Positions 6,695 to 12,938 of a stretch of DNA of 12,938 nt are shown here, one piece after another. This DNA is from Bdellovibrionales bacterium (GTDB lineage Bacteria > Bdellovibrionota > UBA1018 > CAIMNF01): assembly GCA_947457605.1 (NCBI GenBank), contig CANGWP010000055.1:1-12938 (forward strand). Direction: 5' to 3'. A program made the position numbers and the translations under genes. Position 1 is the stretch's first letter. Every line of letters begins with the position of its first letter. The notes beneath the pieces were generated by a model, which worked only from the letters and a program-made list of their open reading frames with translations, did not search any database and was not told where the DNA came from.

Positions 6695-7693
6695 ATGAGA
6701 ATCCTGGTATCCGGAGCAAGTGGATTTATCGGCAGCGGTTTGGTTTCAGCACTCGCAGAAATGGGCCATGACGTGTGCGCATTGATGCGTCCGAGCGCCT
6801 CCGCGGCTCACTTGAAGGGTGTGAAGTTCACTCGCCTGACCGGAGACATCCTGGACTCGGACTCACTGCGACGTGCTTGCCAGAATGTCGACGTTGTTTT
6901 TCATTTGGCCGGTCTTACTGCCGCCCGAAACCGACAGGAGTTTTTCAAATTCAACGCCGAAGGGACAAAGAACCTGGCTTCGGCTGCCGCACAATCAGGA
7001 ACTGTGAAACGATTCATCTTTGTTTCCTCTTTGGCTGCAAGCGGACCGAGCGTGGGTCTTGCGCCAAAGCTCGAGAACGACCCCGACTACCCGGTTTCGA
7101 TGTACGGGGAAAGCAAGCTCCGGGGCGAACTGTACCTCGACGAACTGAAAGGGCAGCTTCCCTTCATTGTGATCCGTCCGCCAATGGTCTACGGACCACG
7201 GGATCGAAATGTGTACCTGTTCTTCAAGTCGATTCAAAAAAATTGGATGCCGGTGCTTCCCTCCCGAACACCCACGGGTCACAAATACTACAGCGCAATT
7301 CACGTCGATGATCTTATCCAGGTTTTGGTGAATTCACTGTCCGCCGATCCGCCGATCTTCGAACGGGGTGAGCGTTTCAATGTGAGCGACGGACAGATCT
7401 ATACCTACGAACGGATCATGGGACTGATCTCGAGCGAACTGAAAGTAAAGCCCATTCGCGTAAAAGTGCCGGACACCCTTGTCTCCTTGCTTGCTTCCGG
7501 AGGGACCATCGCTGGAAAGATCCTCAATCGCAGTCTTCCCTTGAATCGTGATAAATTGAACGAACTCATTTCCGACTACTGGATCTGCTCTTCTCAAAAA
7601 GCATTTGATCAACTCACTTTCAAACCGAAATATACCCTTGAAACCGGGGTTCCCCAGACCGTGGCTTGGTACAAAGTGAATGGGTGGCTTTGA
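6695..7693 (+). CDS. NAD(P)-dependent epimerase/dehydratase (extended SDR)
   Basis: 332-residue Rossmann-fold enzyme of the extended short-chain dehydrogenase family, which commonly modifies nucleotide sugars or other small molecules. Seen: GASGFIG (7-13) for NAD(P) binding, GDILD near 50-54, FHLAG at 69-73, the active-site VSS (110-112), Tyr137-xxx-Lys141 in MYGESK, and RPPMVYGPRD (161-170). The C-terminal third (about 210-332) is the substrate-binding part, so the substrate cannot be named; sugar-nucleotide epimerase, dihydroflavonol/cinnamoyl-type reductase or sterol-type members are possible. The ATG at 6695 is chosen because the Rossmann strand begins there; the open frame extends 28 codons upstream, but that part runs over the divergent hydrolase gene. 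It is followed after 3 bases by another SDR gene, so both are co-transcribed. Confidence 0.9.
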   Translation: MRILVSGASGFIGSGLVSALAEMGHDVCALMRPSASAAHLKGVKFTRLTGDILDSDSLRRACQNVDVVFHLAGLTAARNRQEFFKFNAEGTKNLASAAAQSGTVKRFIFVSSLAASGPSVGLAPKLENDPDYPVSMYGESKLRGELYLDELKGQLPFIVIRPPMVYGPRDRNVYLFFKSIQKNWMPVLPSRTPTGHKYYSAIHVDDLIQVLVNSLSADPPIFERGERFNVSDGQIYTYERIMGLISSELKVKPIRVKVPDTLVSLLASGGTIAGKILNRSLPLNRDKLNELISDYWICSSQKAFDQLTFKPKYTLETGVPQTVAWYKVNGWL

Positions 7694-7696
7694 TCC

Positions 7697-8464
7697 ATGA
7701 AGAAGAGCGTAATTCTTACCGGAGCCAGTGACGGCATTGGACGCGCGATGGCGCTCGAACTGGCCCGTCGTGGATATTCACTGGGATTGATCTCCAGACG
7801 TTTGGAACTCCTGGAGCAAATTCGTGGAGAGTGTCTCAAAATCGGCGCTACCGTGGTCGAGATTGAGTCGGTGGATGTGACCGACGAAACACGATTTGAA
7901 GCAGCTCTTGACTCCTTGGATCGCAGTCTCGGGGGTGCGGAGATCTTTGTTGCGAACGCCGGAGTCACGGGGCGTTCGTGTTTTGATGAAAATGCCTGGC
8001 CCTCCGCCAAACAAACACTTTTGGTGAATGTCATGGCTGCAATCCACGGCCTTGAAGCCATGAAGATCAAGATGCTTGCCCGAGGGCGGGGCACATTGGT
8101 AGGAGTCAGTAGCGTCGCAGGCTCCCGCGGAATGCCGACCGGAGGCGCCTATTCTTCTTCCAAGGCGGCGCTCACCACTCATCTGGAAACCATGCGGGTG
8201 GATCTCAAATCAATGGGCATCTCAGTCGTCACCATTGCTCCTGGGTTCATCGACACGCCTCTTACCAAGAAAAACAAAGGCAAAATGCCCTTCTTGATGC
8301 AGCCTGAAACTGCGGCCCGGATCTTTGTCACCGCCATTGAAAAGAAAAAGGCCTGGGAGATCGCTCCCAGACCTTATTTGTATCTTTATCCCATTCTTCA
8401 GATGCTCCCGAGGACACTGTTCGACTTCATCCTGAGCAGGACCTATCGAACGATCCGGGGTTAA
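7697..8464 (+). CDS. Short-chain dehydrogenase/reductase (classical SDR)
   Basis: 255-residue NAD(P)-dependent oxidoreductase. Seen: TGASDGIG (8-15) cofactor loop, Arg34-Arg35 after strand 2 (suggests NADPH preference), NAG at 87-89, Asn111, Ser139, Tyr152 and Lys156 forming the catalytic tetrad, and PG at 182-183. After the fold, residues 223-255 contain a hydrophobic, aromatic stretch (LYLYPILQMLPRTLFDFIL) that may dock on the membrane, as in SDRs acting on lipids; the substrate is unknown. The ATG comes 3 bases after the stop of the preceding epimerase gene, with GGGTGG about 9 bases upstream as a weak ribosome site, so coupled translation is likely. The stop TAA at 8462-8464 is part of a TTAA shared with the stop of the converging outer-membrane protein gene. 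Confidence 0.92.
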   Translation: MKKSVILTGASDGIGRAMALELARRGYSLGLISRRLELLEQIRGECLKIGATVVEIESVDVTDETRFEAALDSLDRSLGGAEIFVANAGVTGRSCFDENAWPSAKQTLLVNVMAAIHGLEAMKIKMLARGRGTLVGVSSVAGSRGMPTGGAYSSSKAALTTHLETMRVDLKSMGISVVTIAPGFIDTPLTKKNKGKMPFLMQPETAARIFVTAIEKKKAWEIAPRPYLYLYPILQMLPRTLFDFILSRTYRTIRG

Positions 8465-9894
8465 AACTTCACCGTCATTCCGAACTGAACTCCGAAAATG
8501 GTCTTCACATTATTCTGAGTAGGGGTCCCGCTAAACTTGAAAAACGAACCCGGAAAATAAAGGCCGGTATCGATTCCAAATCTTGTGAACTCATCCCAAT
8601 CGTAGCCAAGGGAATAATCCAACTCAAATCCCAGACTTTTTTCCTGGGCGATCCCACTGGTGTCCGTCTGATAATGCCCGCTCCATGAGTTAAAATACGG
8701 AGTTGCGCCATCCGAGACTTGATCCGCAAACCCAACCAATCCAAGGAGTTCGTGAGAAAACTTCCCACTCGAGTATTCTCCCGCCAATGACAGAAAACGG
8801 GCATTGGTCACAGGATTATTATAAAACGAGCCCGAGCCATTGGCGATATTCAGGTAGTTGTAATTGAACATGAGCAGACCCGGGCGGTAGTCGGGATGAA
8901 AATAAAATGCAGTGAATTTGGATGTTGAATTCGACTGGCCGCTCGCGCTTCCCACATTCGCCTTCACTGTCAAACTTTCAGAAAACTCCGCCTTTGCATT
9001 CAAAGCCCCTGAAACAGAACTGTACACTTGGGAAGAAACCAAACCGCTTGCAATCGGCACCTCGGCGGCGAACGTGAAAATTCCACTCTTCTTTTTCGCG
9101 TAGAAGTCCCACAAGTTGTACGCGTAACCGGTCGTCGCGAGCGAAGCTCCGGGGGCAGGCGTTGATCCAAATGGATCGATTACCCCTGAATTCTGTCCGG
9201 CAAGCCTTCGCAAAAACATCAGGCCCACATCAAGCTGTTCATCGTCATTGGTGTAGGAAAGCGACAAAGCGTAATCCGTGATCCCGGAATTTAGGGCAGG
9301 ATTTGTCGCGCCCGCGGGACCTTGCTGTGCATATTTCACGAAGATGGGAGAGAACTTGAAGGCGCCAAGCTTGGTCGTAAGCGTCATTGCGTCTCCGTAA
9401 GATGGCAGCCGGCTTCTCCGGCCTGAATCCGAATTCCACACCAGCCCTAGTCCGTACTGAAGTGGCATTCTTCCGATCCTGAAAGTCCCAAAATCGGTAG
9501 CCACCTCGGTGAAAAATGTCCTTGCAGAGAGGATGGCATTGCCAGTTGCTGTGTTTGAAAAGGTTGGATTTGTGGGCGCATTTGAACCAAAAAGTCCCGT
9601 ATCCGGAGCATTGAACCAAAGATCGCCGTGAATGCTGACATTGTCATTGACCAGGATTCTGGGCTTAAGACTCAAGAATAAGTTCTGGAAATTAGCCGGG
9701 GTATCCGCATTTAAAGGAACGGAATACCCTGAAGTCGGACCCGCAGGAGCATTCGAATACCCGAAAATCGTATTTGTCTCCGCGCGGAATTGGCCCCGCC
9801 AATCAAAATCTAGCGCTTGCGCTACCGGTGAAAGAAATCCTACAGTGAGAACACTCGGAATCAGTACGCGCAAAAACTGTTGTACATATGGCAT
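8461..9894 (-). CDS. Outer-membrane beta-barrel protein (porin-like), unknown substrate
   Basis: 477-residue exported protein. Seen: a signal peptide (1-27) with a hydrophobic core and a signal peptidase I site AQA before LDFDW; then alternating amphipathic strands rich in Gly, Asn, Ser, Tyr and Phe throughout; a segment FRIGRMPLQYGLGLVWN typical of outer-membrane barrels; and the last strand ending in Phe (GVQFGMTVKF), the usual BAM recognition end. A longer frame opens at 9948, but ATG 9894 begins the signal peptide and has TAAGGAG 9 bases upstream. I do not recognise a named family; a porin or substrate-specific channel is likely from the fold. The gene has its own promoter (9919-9948), diverges from the PBP gene by 63 bases and converges with the SDR gene, sharing 4 bases. 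Confidence 0.87.
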   Translation of the reverse strand: MPYVQQFLRVLIPSVLTVGFLSPVAQALDFDWRGQFRAETNTIFGYSNAPAGPTSGYSVPLNADTPANFQNLFLSLKPRILVNDNVSIHGDLWFNAPDTGLFGSNAPTNPTFSNTATGNAILSARTFFTEVATDFGTFRIGRMPLQYGLGLVWNSDSGRRSRLPSYGDAMTLTTKLGAFKFSPIFVKYAQQGPAGATNPALNSGITDYALSLSYTNDDEQLDVGLMFLRRLAGQNSGVIDPFGSTPAPGASLATTGYAYNLWDFYAKKKSGIFTFAAEVPIASGLVSSQVYSSVSGALNAKAEFSESLTVKANVGSASGQSNSTSKFTAFYFHPDYRPGLLMFNYNYLNIANGSGSFYNNPVTNARFLSLAGEYSSGKFSHELLGLVGFADQVSDGATPYFNSWSGHYQTDTSGIAQEKSLGFELDYSLGYDWDEFTRFGIDTGLYFPGSFFKFSGTPTQNNVKTIFGVQFGMTVKF

Positions 9895-9903
9895 GGCTGG
9901 CTT

Positions 9904-9910
9904 CTCCTTA
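9904..9910 (-). promoter_or_regulatory. Ribosome binding site TAAGGAG of the outer-membrane protein gene
   Basis: TAAGGAG on the minus strand, 9 bases before ATG 9894. It supports this start, which coincides with the signal peptide, over the longer frame from 9948. Confidence 0.75.
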
Positions 9911-9918
9911 GGGGAACG

Positions 9919-9948
9919 AAAATACGGGTCGCGCAAGGATCGAGTCAA
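9919..9948 (-). promoter_or_regulatory. Sigma70-type promoter of the outer-membrane protein gene
   Basis: On the minus strand: TTGACT (9943-9948, five of six matches to the -35 consensus), an 18-base spacer, and TATTTT (9919-9924, four of six). Transcription would start near 9912, giving a leader of about 18 bases that contains the TAAGGAG ribosome site. This is the clearest promoter in the window. Confidence 0.6.
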
Positions 9949-9957
9949 GGATAAAGA

Positions 9958-12294
9958 ATGAGATTGATTCAGAAATTAGCCAGAGACCGCAAATCAATTT
10001 TGCTCATTTTCGGAGTGTTTAGTTTGATCTTCATCACATTTTTTCTCTACTTGCTTGGCCAGGTGGAGTCCGCCTTCGAGACTCCGACCGAATTCATCCC
10101 AACCCGGATTTATTCGAACGTAACCCGAATTGCGGCGCCGCTGGCCCGTGGCACGGTGGAACTCAAACTGAAGGCCCTCGGGTACAACGCCAAACCGAAC
10201 TCGAATGATCTTTCGTTCACCCTTCATTCTCCAGAATATCCTGATTACCTCCTGCCTCCGGATCACCCCACAATAAAACTCAAGGACAAACTGATCACCC
10301 TACGATTTGACGGAAACTCGCCGGACTCTCAACTCTCCGGCATTGAGTCCGGCGGCATCGACTACAATGATCTGTACTTGGAGCCGGAATTCGTGGCCAC
10401 CTTGAGTTCCGAGAAATCCCAAATCCGTGAAGTCATGAAATTCGAGGAGTTTCCAAAAACCATTCCTGATGCCGTAATTGCAGCCGAGGACAACCGTTTT
10501 TACGACCACTTTGGAATTGACCCCCGCGGCTTCCTGCGAGCGATTTTTGTAAACATCAAAACCCTCTCGTTTTCGCAAGGAGGCAGCACCATAACCCAGC
10601 AGCTCGTGAAAAACCTCATGGAACGGAGAAATCGCAACCTTTTCATGAAAATCAATGAGTTATTTCTGGCTCCGGTGCTTGAATTCAAATACACGAAGAA
10701 GCAGATTTTCGAACGCTATTTGAATGAAGTATTTCTGGGTCAAATCGGCGCCTACGAGGTGCGAGGATTTGCCGAAGGAGCGAAGTACTTTTTCGGGAAG
10801 AAAGTCACAGATCTGAACTCCGGTGAGATCGCACTTCTCGTCGGGCTCATCAAGGGTCCCGCGTTCTATTCTCCTTACAAGCACTACGAGCGCGCCGTGA
10901 TCCGACAAAGATATGTTCTAGAGAGAATGCTCGAGACCGGAAAAATCAATGAAGCCGAATTCAAAAGGGCCCTGGCCCACCCCATCCGTCTTGCTCAAGC
11001 CCCGCAGGCCGGAAATCGGGCGCCCTATTTCGTCGATTACGTCAAGGCCGAGCTTGTGCGTCTTTTGAAGGACCGCTTCGAAGAGTCTGAAATTCCGGAA
11101 CTCGGATTCCAGATTTACACCACCCTTGATCTTGGAATGAATCAAGCGGCACAGGACTCCTTGCAAAGAGGTCTCGAAAGCCTTGAAAATCGGCTTGGAA
11201 TCACAGGTTCAGTCGAGCTCCAGGGCGCGGTAGCAGCCGTTGACCAAAGCAATGGCGAGATCAGGACCCTGATCGGAGGGCGCAATTACTCTCAGAGCAA
11301 CTTCAATCGGGTTCTCAACATGAAACGCCAGGCGGGCTCGACTTTTAAACCTCTGGTCTATGCGACCGCCTTCCGGCAAATCAAGGATTCAAACGGAAAC
11401 GTATTCACTCCTGCTTATCCTCTTCAGGACGAGAAATGGAAATGGAAATGGAAATGGAAATACGACTCCAAACAACCGGCTTGGAGTCCCTCGAACTACG
11501 AGGGCGAACGAATGGGTTGGATTTCTCTCAAAACCGCCCTCACCAAGTCAATCAACACAACCTCGGCCCGCATCGCAAAGCGTGTCGGCCTCACGGAAAT
11601 CGCAGAAACCGCCCGTGCACTTGGGATCGAGTCCACCATCCCGGAGGTCCCGTCCGTCGCCCTTGGAAGTCTTGAGCTGAGTCCGATTGAAATACTTCAG
11701 GCCTACATGACGTTCGCGAATCACGGAACTTCTGACACTCCCATCGTCATCAAGTCCATTCTGAATCCGGATGGATCTGATTTTTTCCGGAATGAATACC
11801 GGGCGAGACCGAGAATCGATCCAGGCATTGCGGACATGATGACCTATTTGCTTCAGGGGGTTTTTGAAGAAGGCACGGCGCGTTCTGCCGGAGCACTCGG
11901 ATTTGAACGGCCCGCGGCCGGAAAAACCGGAACCACGAATGACTATCGTGATGCATGGTTTGTTGGCTATACGCCCCAACTCACCGCACTGGTTTGGGTG
12001 GGACTTGATCAGGGCACTCTCGAAACCAGCAAGATCAAGAAAAAAATCCACCTTACGGGAGCGGTGGCGGCACTCCCGATCTGGATAGACCTCATGAAAC
12101 GCGCCCTTCAATTTGAACCGGAACTCCCGTTTCCGGAGAGTGATCATTTGGTAGAGATGAGGCTCGACATTCGAAGCGGACAAAAGGCCGAGTCCTCCTG
12201 CCCGGAGTCGCAAGTTGTTTTGGAAAAGGTGATTGCAGGGAGAGAGCCCGTAACCAGCACATGCCTTACGGATTTTCCAAAAGACGTTGATTGA
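9958..12294 (+). CDS. Class A penicillin-binding protein, PBP1b (MrcB)-type
   Basis: Bifunctional murein synthase: polymerises lipid II and cross-links peptides in the periplasm. 778 residues. Seen: a short cytoplasmic tail; a membrane helix (about 13-34); a region like the UB2H regulatory domain of PBP1b (about 47-125, opening IPTRIYSN and KALGY); glycosyltransferase motifs AEDNRFYDHFG (catalytic Glu177), GGSTITQQLVKN (208-219), MKINELFLA (230-238) and KKQIFERYLNEVFLGQ (247-262); transpeptidase motifs STFK (Ser461), SIN (531-533) and KTGTT (656-660). A tail with two Cys (748, 769) follows. Odd: a (Lys-Trp)4-Lys tract at residues 493-501, between the STFK and SIN motifs, encoded by a perfect hexanucleotide repeat. 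ATG 9958 has AAGGA 6 bases upstream. The peptide-binding-protein gene begins 28 bases after the stop. PBP1b of Escherichia coli needs an outer-membrane activator at UB2H; no such gene is in view. Confidence 0.96.
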   Translation: MRLIQKLARDRKSILLIFGVFSLIFITFFLYLLGQVESAFETPTEFIPTRIYSNVTRIAAPLARGTVELKLKALGYNAKPNSNDLSFTLHSPEYPDYLLPPDHPTIKLKDKLITLRFDGNSPDSQLSGIESGGIDYNDLYLEPEFVATLSSEKSQIREVMKFEEFPKTIPDAVIAAEDNRFYDHFGIDPRGFLRAIFVNIKTLSFSQGGSTITQQLVKNLMERRNRNLFMKINELFLAPVLEFKYTKKQIFERYLNEVFLGQIGAYEVRGFAEGAKYFFGKKVTDLNSGEIALLVGLIKGPAFYSPYKHYERAVIRQRYVLERMLETGKINEAEFKRALAHPIRLAQAPQAGNRAPYFVDYVKAELVRLLKDRFEESEIPELGFQIYTTLDLGMNQAAQDSLQRGLESLENRLGITGSVELQGAVAAVDQSNGEIRTLIGGRNYSQSNFNRVLNMKRQAGSTFKPLVYATAFRQIKDSNGNVFTPAYPLQDEKWKWKWKWKYDSKQPAWSPSNYEGERMGWISLKTALTKSINTTSARIAKRVGLTEIAETARALGIESTIPEVPSVALGSLELSPIEILQAYMTFANHGTSDTPIVIKSILNPDGSDFFRNEYRARPRIDPGIADMMTYLLQGVFEEGTARSAGALGFERPAAGKTGTTNDYRDAWFVGYTPQLTALVWVGLDQGTLETSKIKKKIHLTGAVAALPIWIDLMKRALQFEPELPFPESDHLVEMRLDIRSGQKAESSCPESQVVLEKVIAGREPVTSTCLTDFPKDVD
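11434..11460 (+). repeat. Perfect hexanucleotide tandem repeat (AAATGG), 4.5 copies, in the PBP gene
   Basis: Four perfect AAATGG units plus a final AAA, in frame, encoding alternating Lys and Trp. Each unit adds two residues, so slippage would change length without breaking the frame. Confidence 0.97.
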
Positions 12295-12316
12295 GATCCT
12301 TTCCCGGCGGTACGAT
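12287..12316 (+). promoter_or_regulatory. Candidate promoter of the peptide-binding-protein gene
   Basis: TTGATT (12287-12292), 18-base spacer, TACGAT (12311-12316); each matches four of six consensus bases. The -35 lies over the end of the PBP gene. The -10 ends 6 bases before ATG 12323, so the transcript would begin at or beside the ATG. Confidence 0.35.
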
Positions 12317-12322
12317 TCTGTA

Positions 12323-12938
12323 ATGCAGGCTCTCACTCGCTTCACCATGTGCTATCTTTTGATTTCATCGGGGGTTTTCGCAAGTGGAAAAACCTTGAAT
12401 GTCCCGATGATGGATGCACCCGTGAGTCTGGACTGGAACGGGCTCTCCACGATGCTGGAGGCACCTATCATCCTGAACATTCACGAGGGACTTTTCGGGC
12501 ATGATCCCGCCTCAGGAAAATTGGTTCCATCCCTGGCAGAGTCCGTGACCAAATCAAAGGATTTGACGGAATATACCTTTAAAATCAGAAAGGACGCGAA
12601 GTGGTCTGACGGTCGCGCCGTCCATGCAGACGACTTTGCAAACGCCTGGCTTCGTTTGCTTGCGCCTCAATCCGGTTCCATTTACATCTACTATCTCTAC
12701 GACGTGATCCATGCGAAAGAATACAACCGAAACGAAATCCAGGACTCTTCGCGGATCGGAATCAAGGTGATTGATGATTTCACCCTGAAAGTGAACCTGA
12801 AAAGGCCCCATGCAGACTGGGAACGAAACACGGCATTCTGGCCACTCTTTCCGATTCGAAAGGACCAGATCGAAAAATACGGCTCCAATTGGTGGCGCCC
12901 CGGAATTCTGGTTTCTTGCGGCCCCTACGTTCTGGAAA
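12323..12938 (+). CDS. Peptide ABC transporter substrate-binding protein, OppA-like (partial)
   Basis: Periplasmic binding protein of the family 5 (SBP_bac_5) oligopeptide type; it would deliver peptides to an Opp/Dpp-style importer, perhaps murein peptides. 205 codons are visible of an expected 530 or so; the rest is off the right edge. Seen: a signal peptide (1-20, hydrophobic LLISSGVFA) with a VFA signal peptidase I site and no lipobox Cys, so soluble; the N-terminal lobe with HEGLFGHDPASGKLVPSLAES (54-74); the family signature YTFKIRKDAKWSDGRAVHADDF (84-105) continuing to AWLRLLAP and SIYIYYLYDVIHAKEYN; and CGPYVLE at the edge, where the family has GPY. Weak ribosome site (GGCGG, 12 bases away). 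It directly follows the PBP gene, which fits recycling of wall peptides, though that link is only context. No permease or ATPase gene is in view. Confidence 0.92.
   Translation, partial: MQALTRFTMCYLLISSGVFASGKTLNVPMMDAPVSLDWNGLSTMLEAPIILNIHEGLFGHDPASGKLVPSLAESVTKSKDLTEYTFKIRKDAKWSDGRAVHADDFANAWLRLLAPQSGSIYIYYLYDVIHAKEYNRNEIQDSSRIGIKVIDDFTLKVNLKRPHADWERNTAFWPLFPIRKDQIEKYGSNWWRPGILVSCGPYVLE

Noticed and set aside
9895..9948. N-terminal extension of the outer-membrane protein to 9948
   Set aside because: It would put 18 charged residues before a clear signal peptide and place the start codon over the -35 element; ATG 9894 has the strong ribosome site.
11548..12348. 266-residue minus-strand open frame
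   Set aside because: Lies opposite the transpeptidase domain of the PBP gene; no recognisable motifs.

Overview
This window reads as an ordinary, gene-dense chromosomal stretch from a Gram-negative bacterium. The evidence is Kdo activation (KdsB), an outer-membrane beta-barrel protein with a signal peptide and C-terminal Phe, and a PBP1b-type murein synthase. The kdsB-pyrG pair, the bactofilin with a membrane partner, and a pseudo-receiver/coiled-coil protein together resemble Deltaproteobacteria in the old sense (Bdellovibrio-like or myxobacterium-like lineages). That placement is an inference from gene content, not a match to a known genome. I see no mobile elements, tRNA, rRNA or CRISPR, and no gene-free stretch longer than about 95 bases.

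Layout. Positions 1-3053 (minus strand): a pseudo-receiver plus coiled-coil protein, then kdsB, then the first 258 codons of pyrG, which overlaps kdsB by 8 bases. Positions 3133-4237 (plus): a single-pass membrane protein overlapping a bactofilin gene by 11 bases, diverging from the coiled-coil gene. Positions 4253-6664 (minus): a PhnP-like metallo-beta-lactamase-fold hydrolase, alanine dehydrogenase (ald) and a FliL-like membrane protein, apparently one operon. Positions 6695-8464 (plus): an NAD-dependent epimerase/dehydratase and a classical SDR, 3 bases apart. Positions 8461-9894 (minus): an outer-membrane beta-barrel protein whose stop codon is shared with the converging SDR in a TTAA palindrome. 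Positions 9958-12938 (plus): a PBP1b-type class A penicillin-binding protein, then a truncated oligopeptide-binding protein.

Theme. Most genes serve the cell envelope: CTP and CMP-Kdo for LPS, peptidoglycan polymerisation and cross-linking, a bactofilin scaffold with a trans-membrane partner, an outer-membrane barrel and periplasmic peptide capture. The best candidate for an under-described system is the divergent trio at 1608-4237. It combines a cytoplasmic pseudo-receiver/coiled-coil protein (FrzS/AglZ-like layout), a bitopic membrane protein laid out like bactofilin-linked M23 peptidases but without a visible peptidase site, and the bactofilin.

Other points worth attention are an in-frame hexanucleotide repeat adding a (Lys-Trp)4 tract inside the PBP transpeptidase domain, a palindromic GGTATACC that may act as a two-way -10 element between two genes whose upstream ATGs are 15 bases apart, and three genes whose best -10 element ends only 6-7 bases before the ATG, suggesting leaderless mRNAs.
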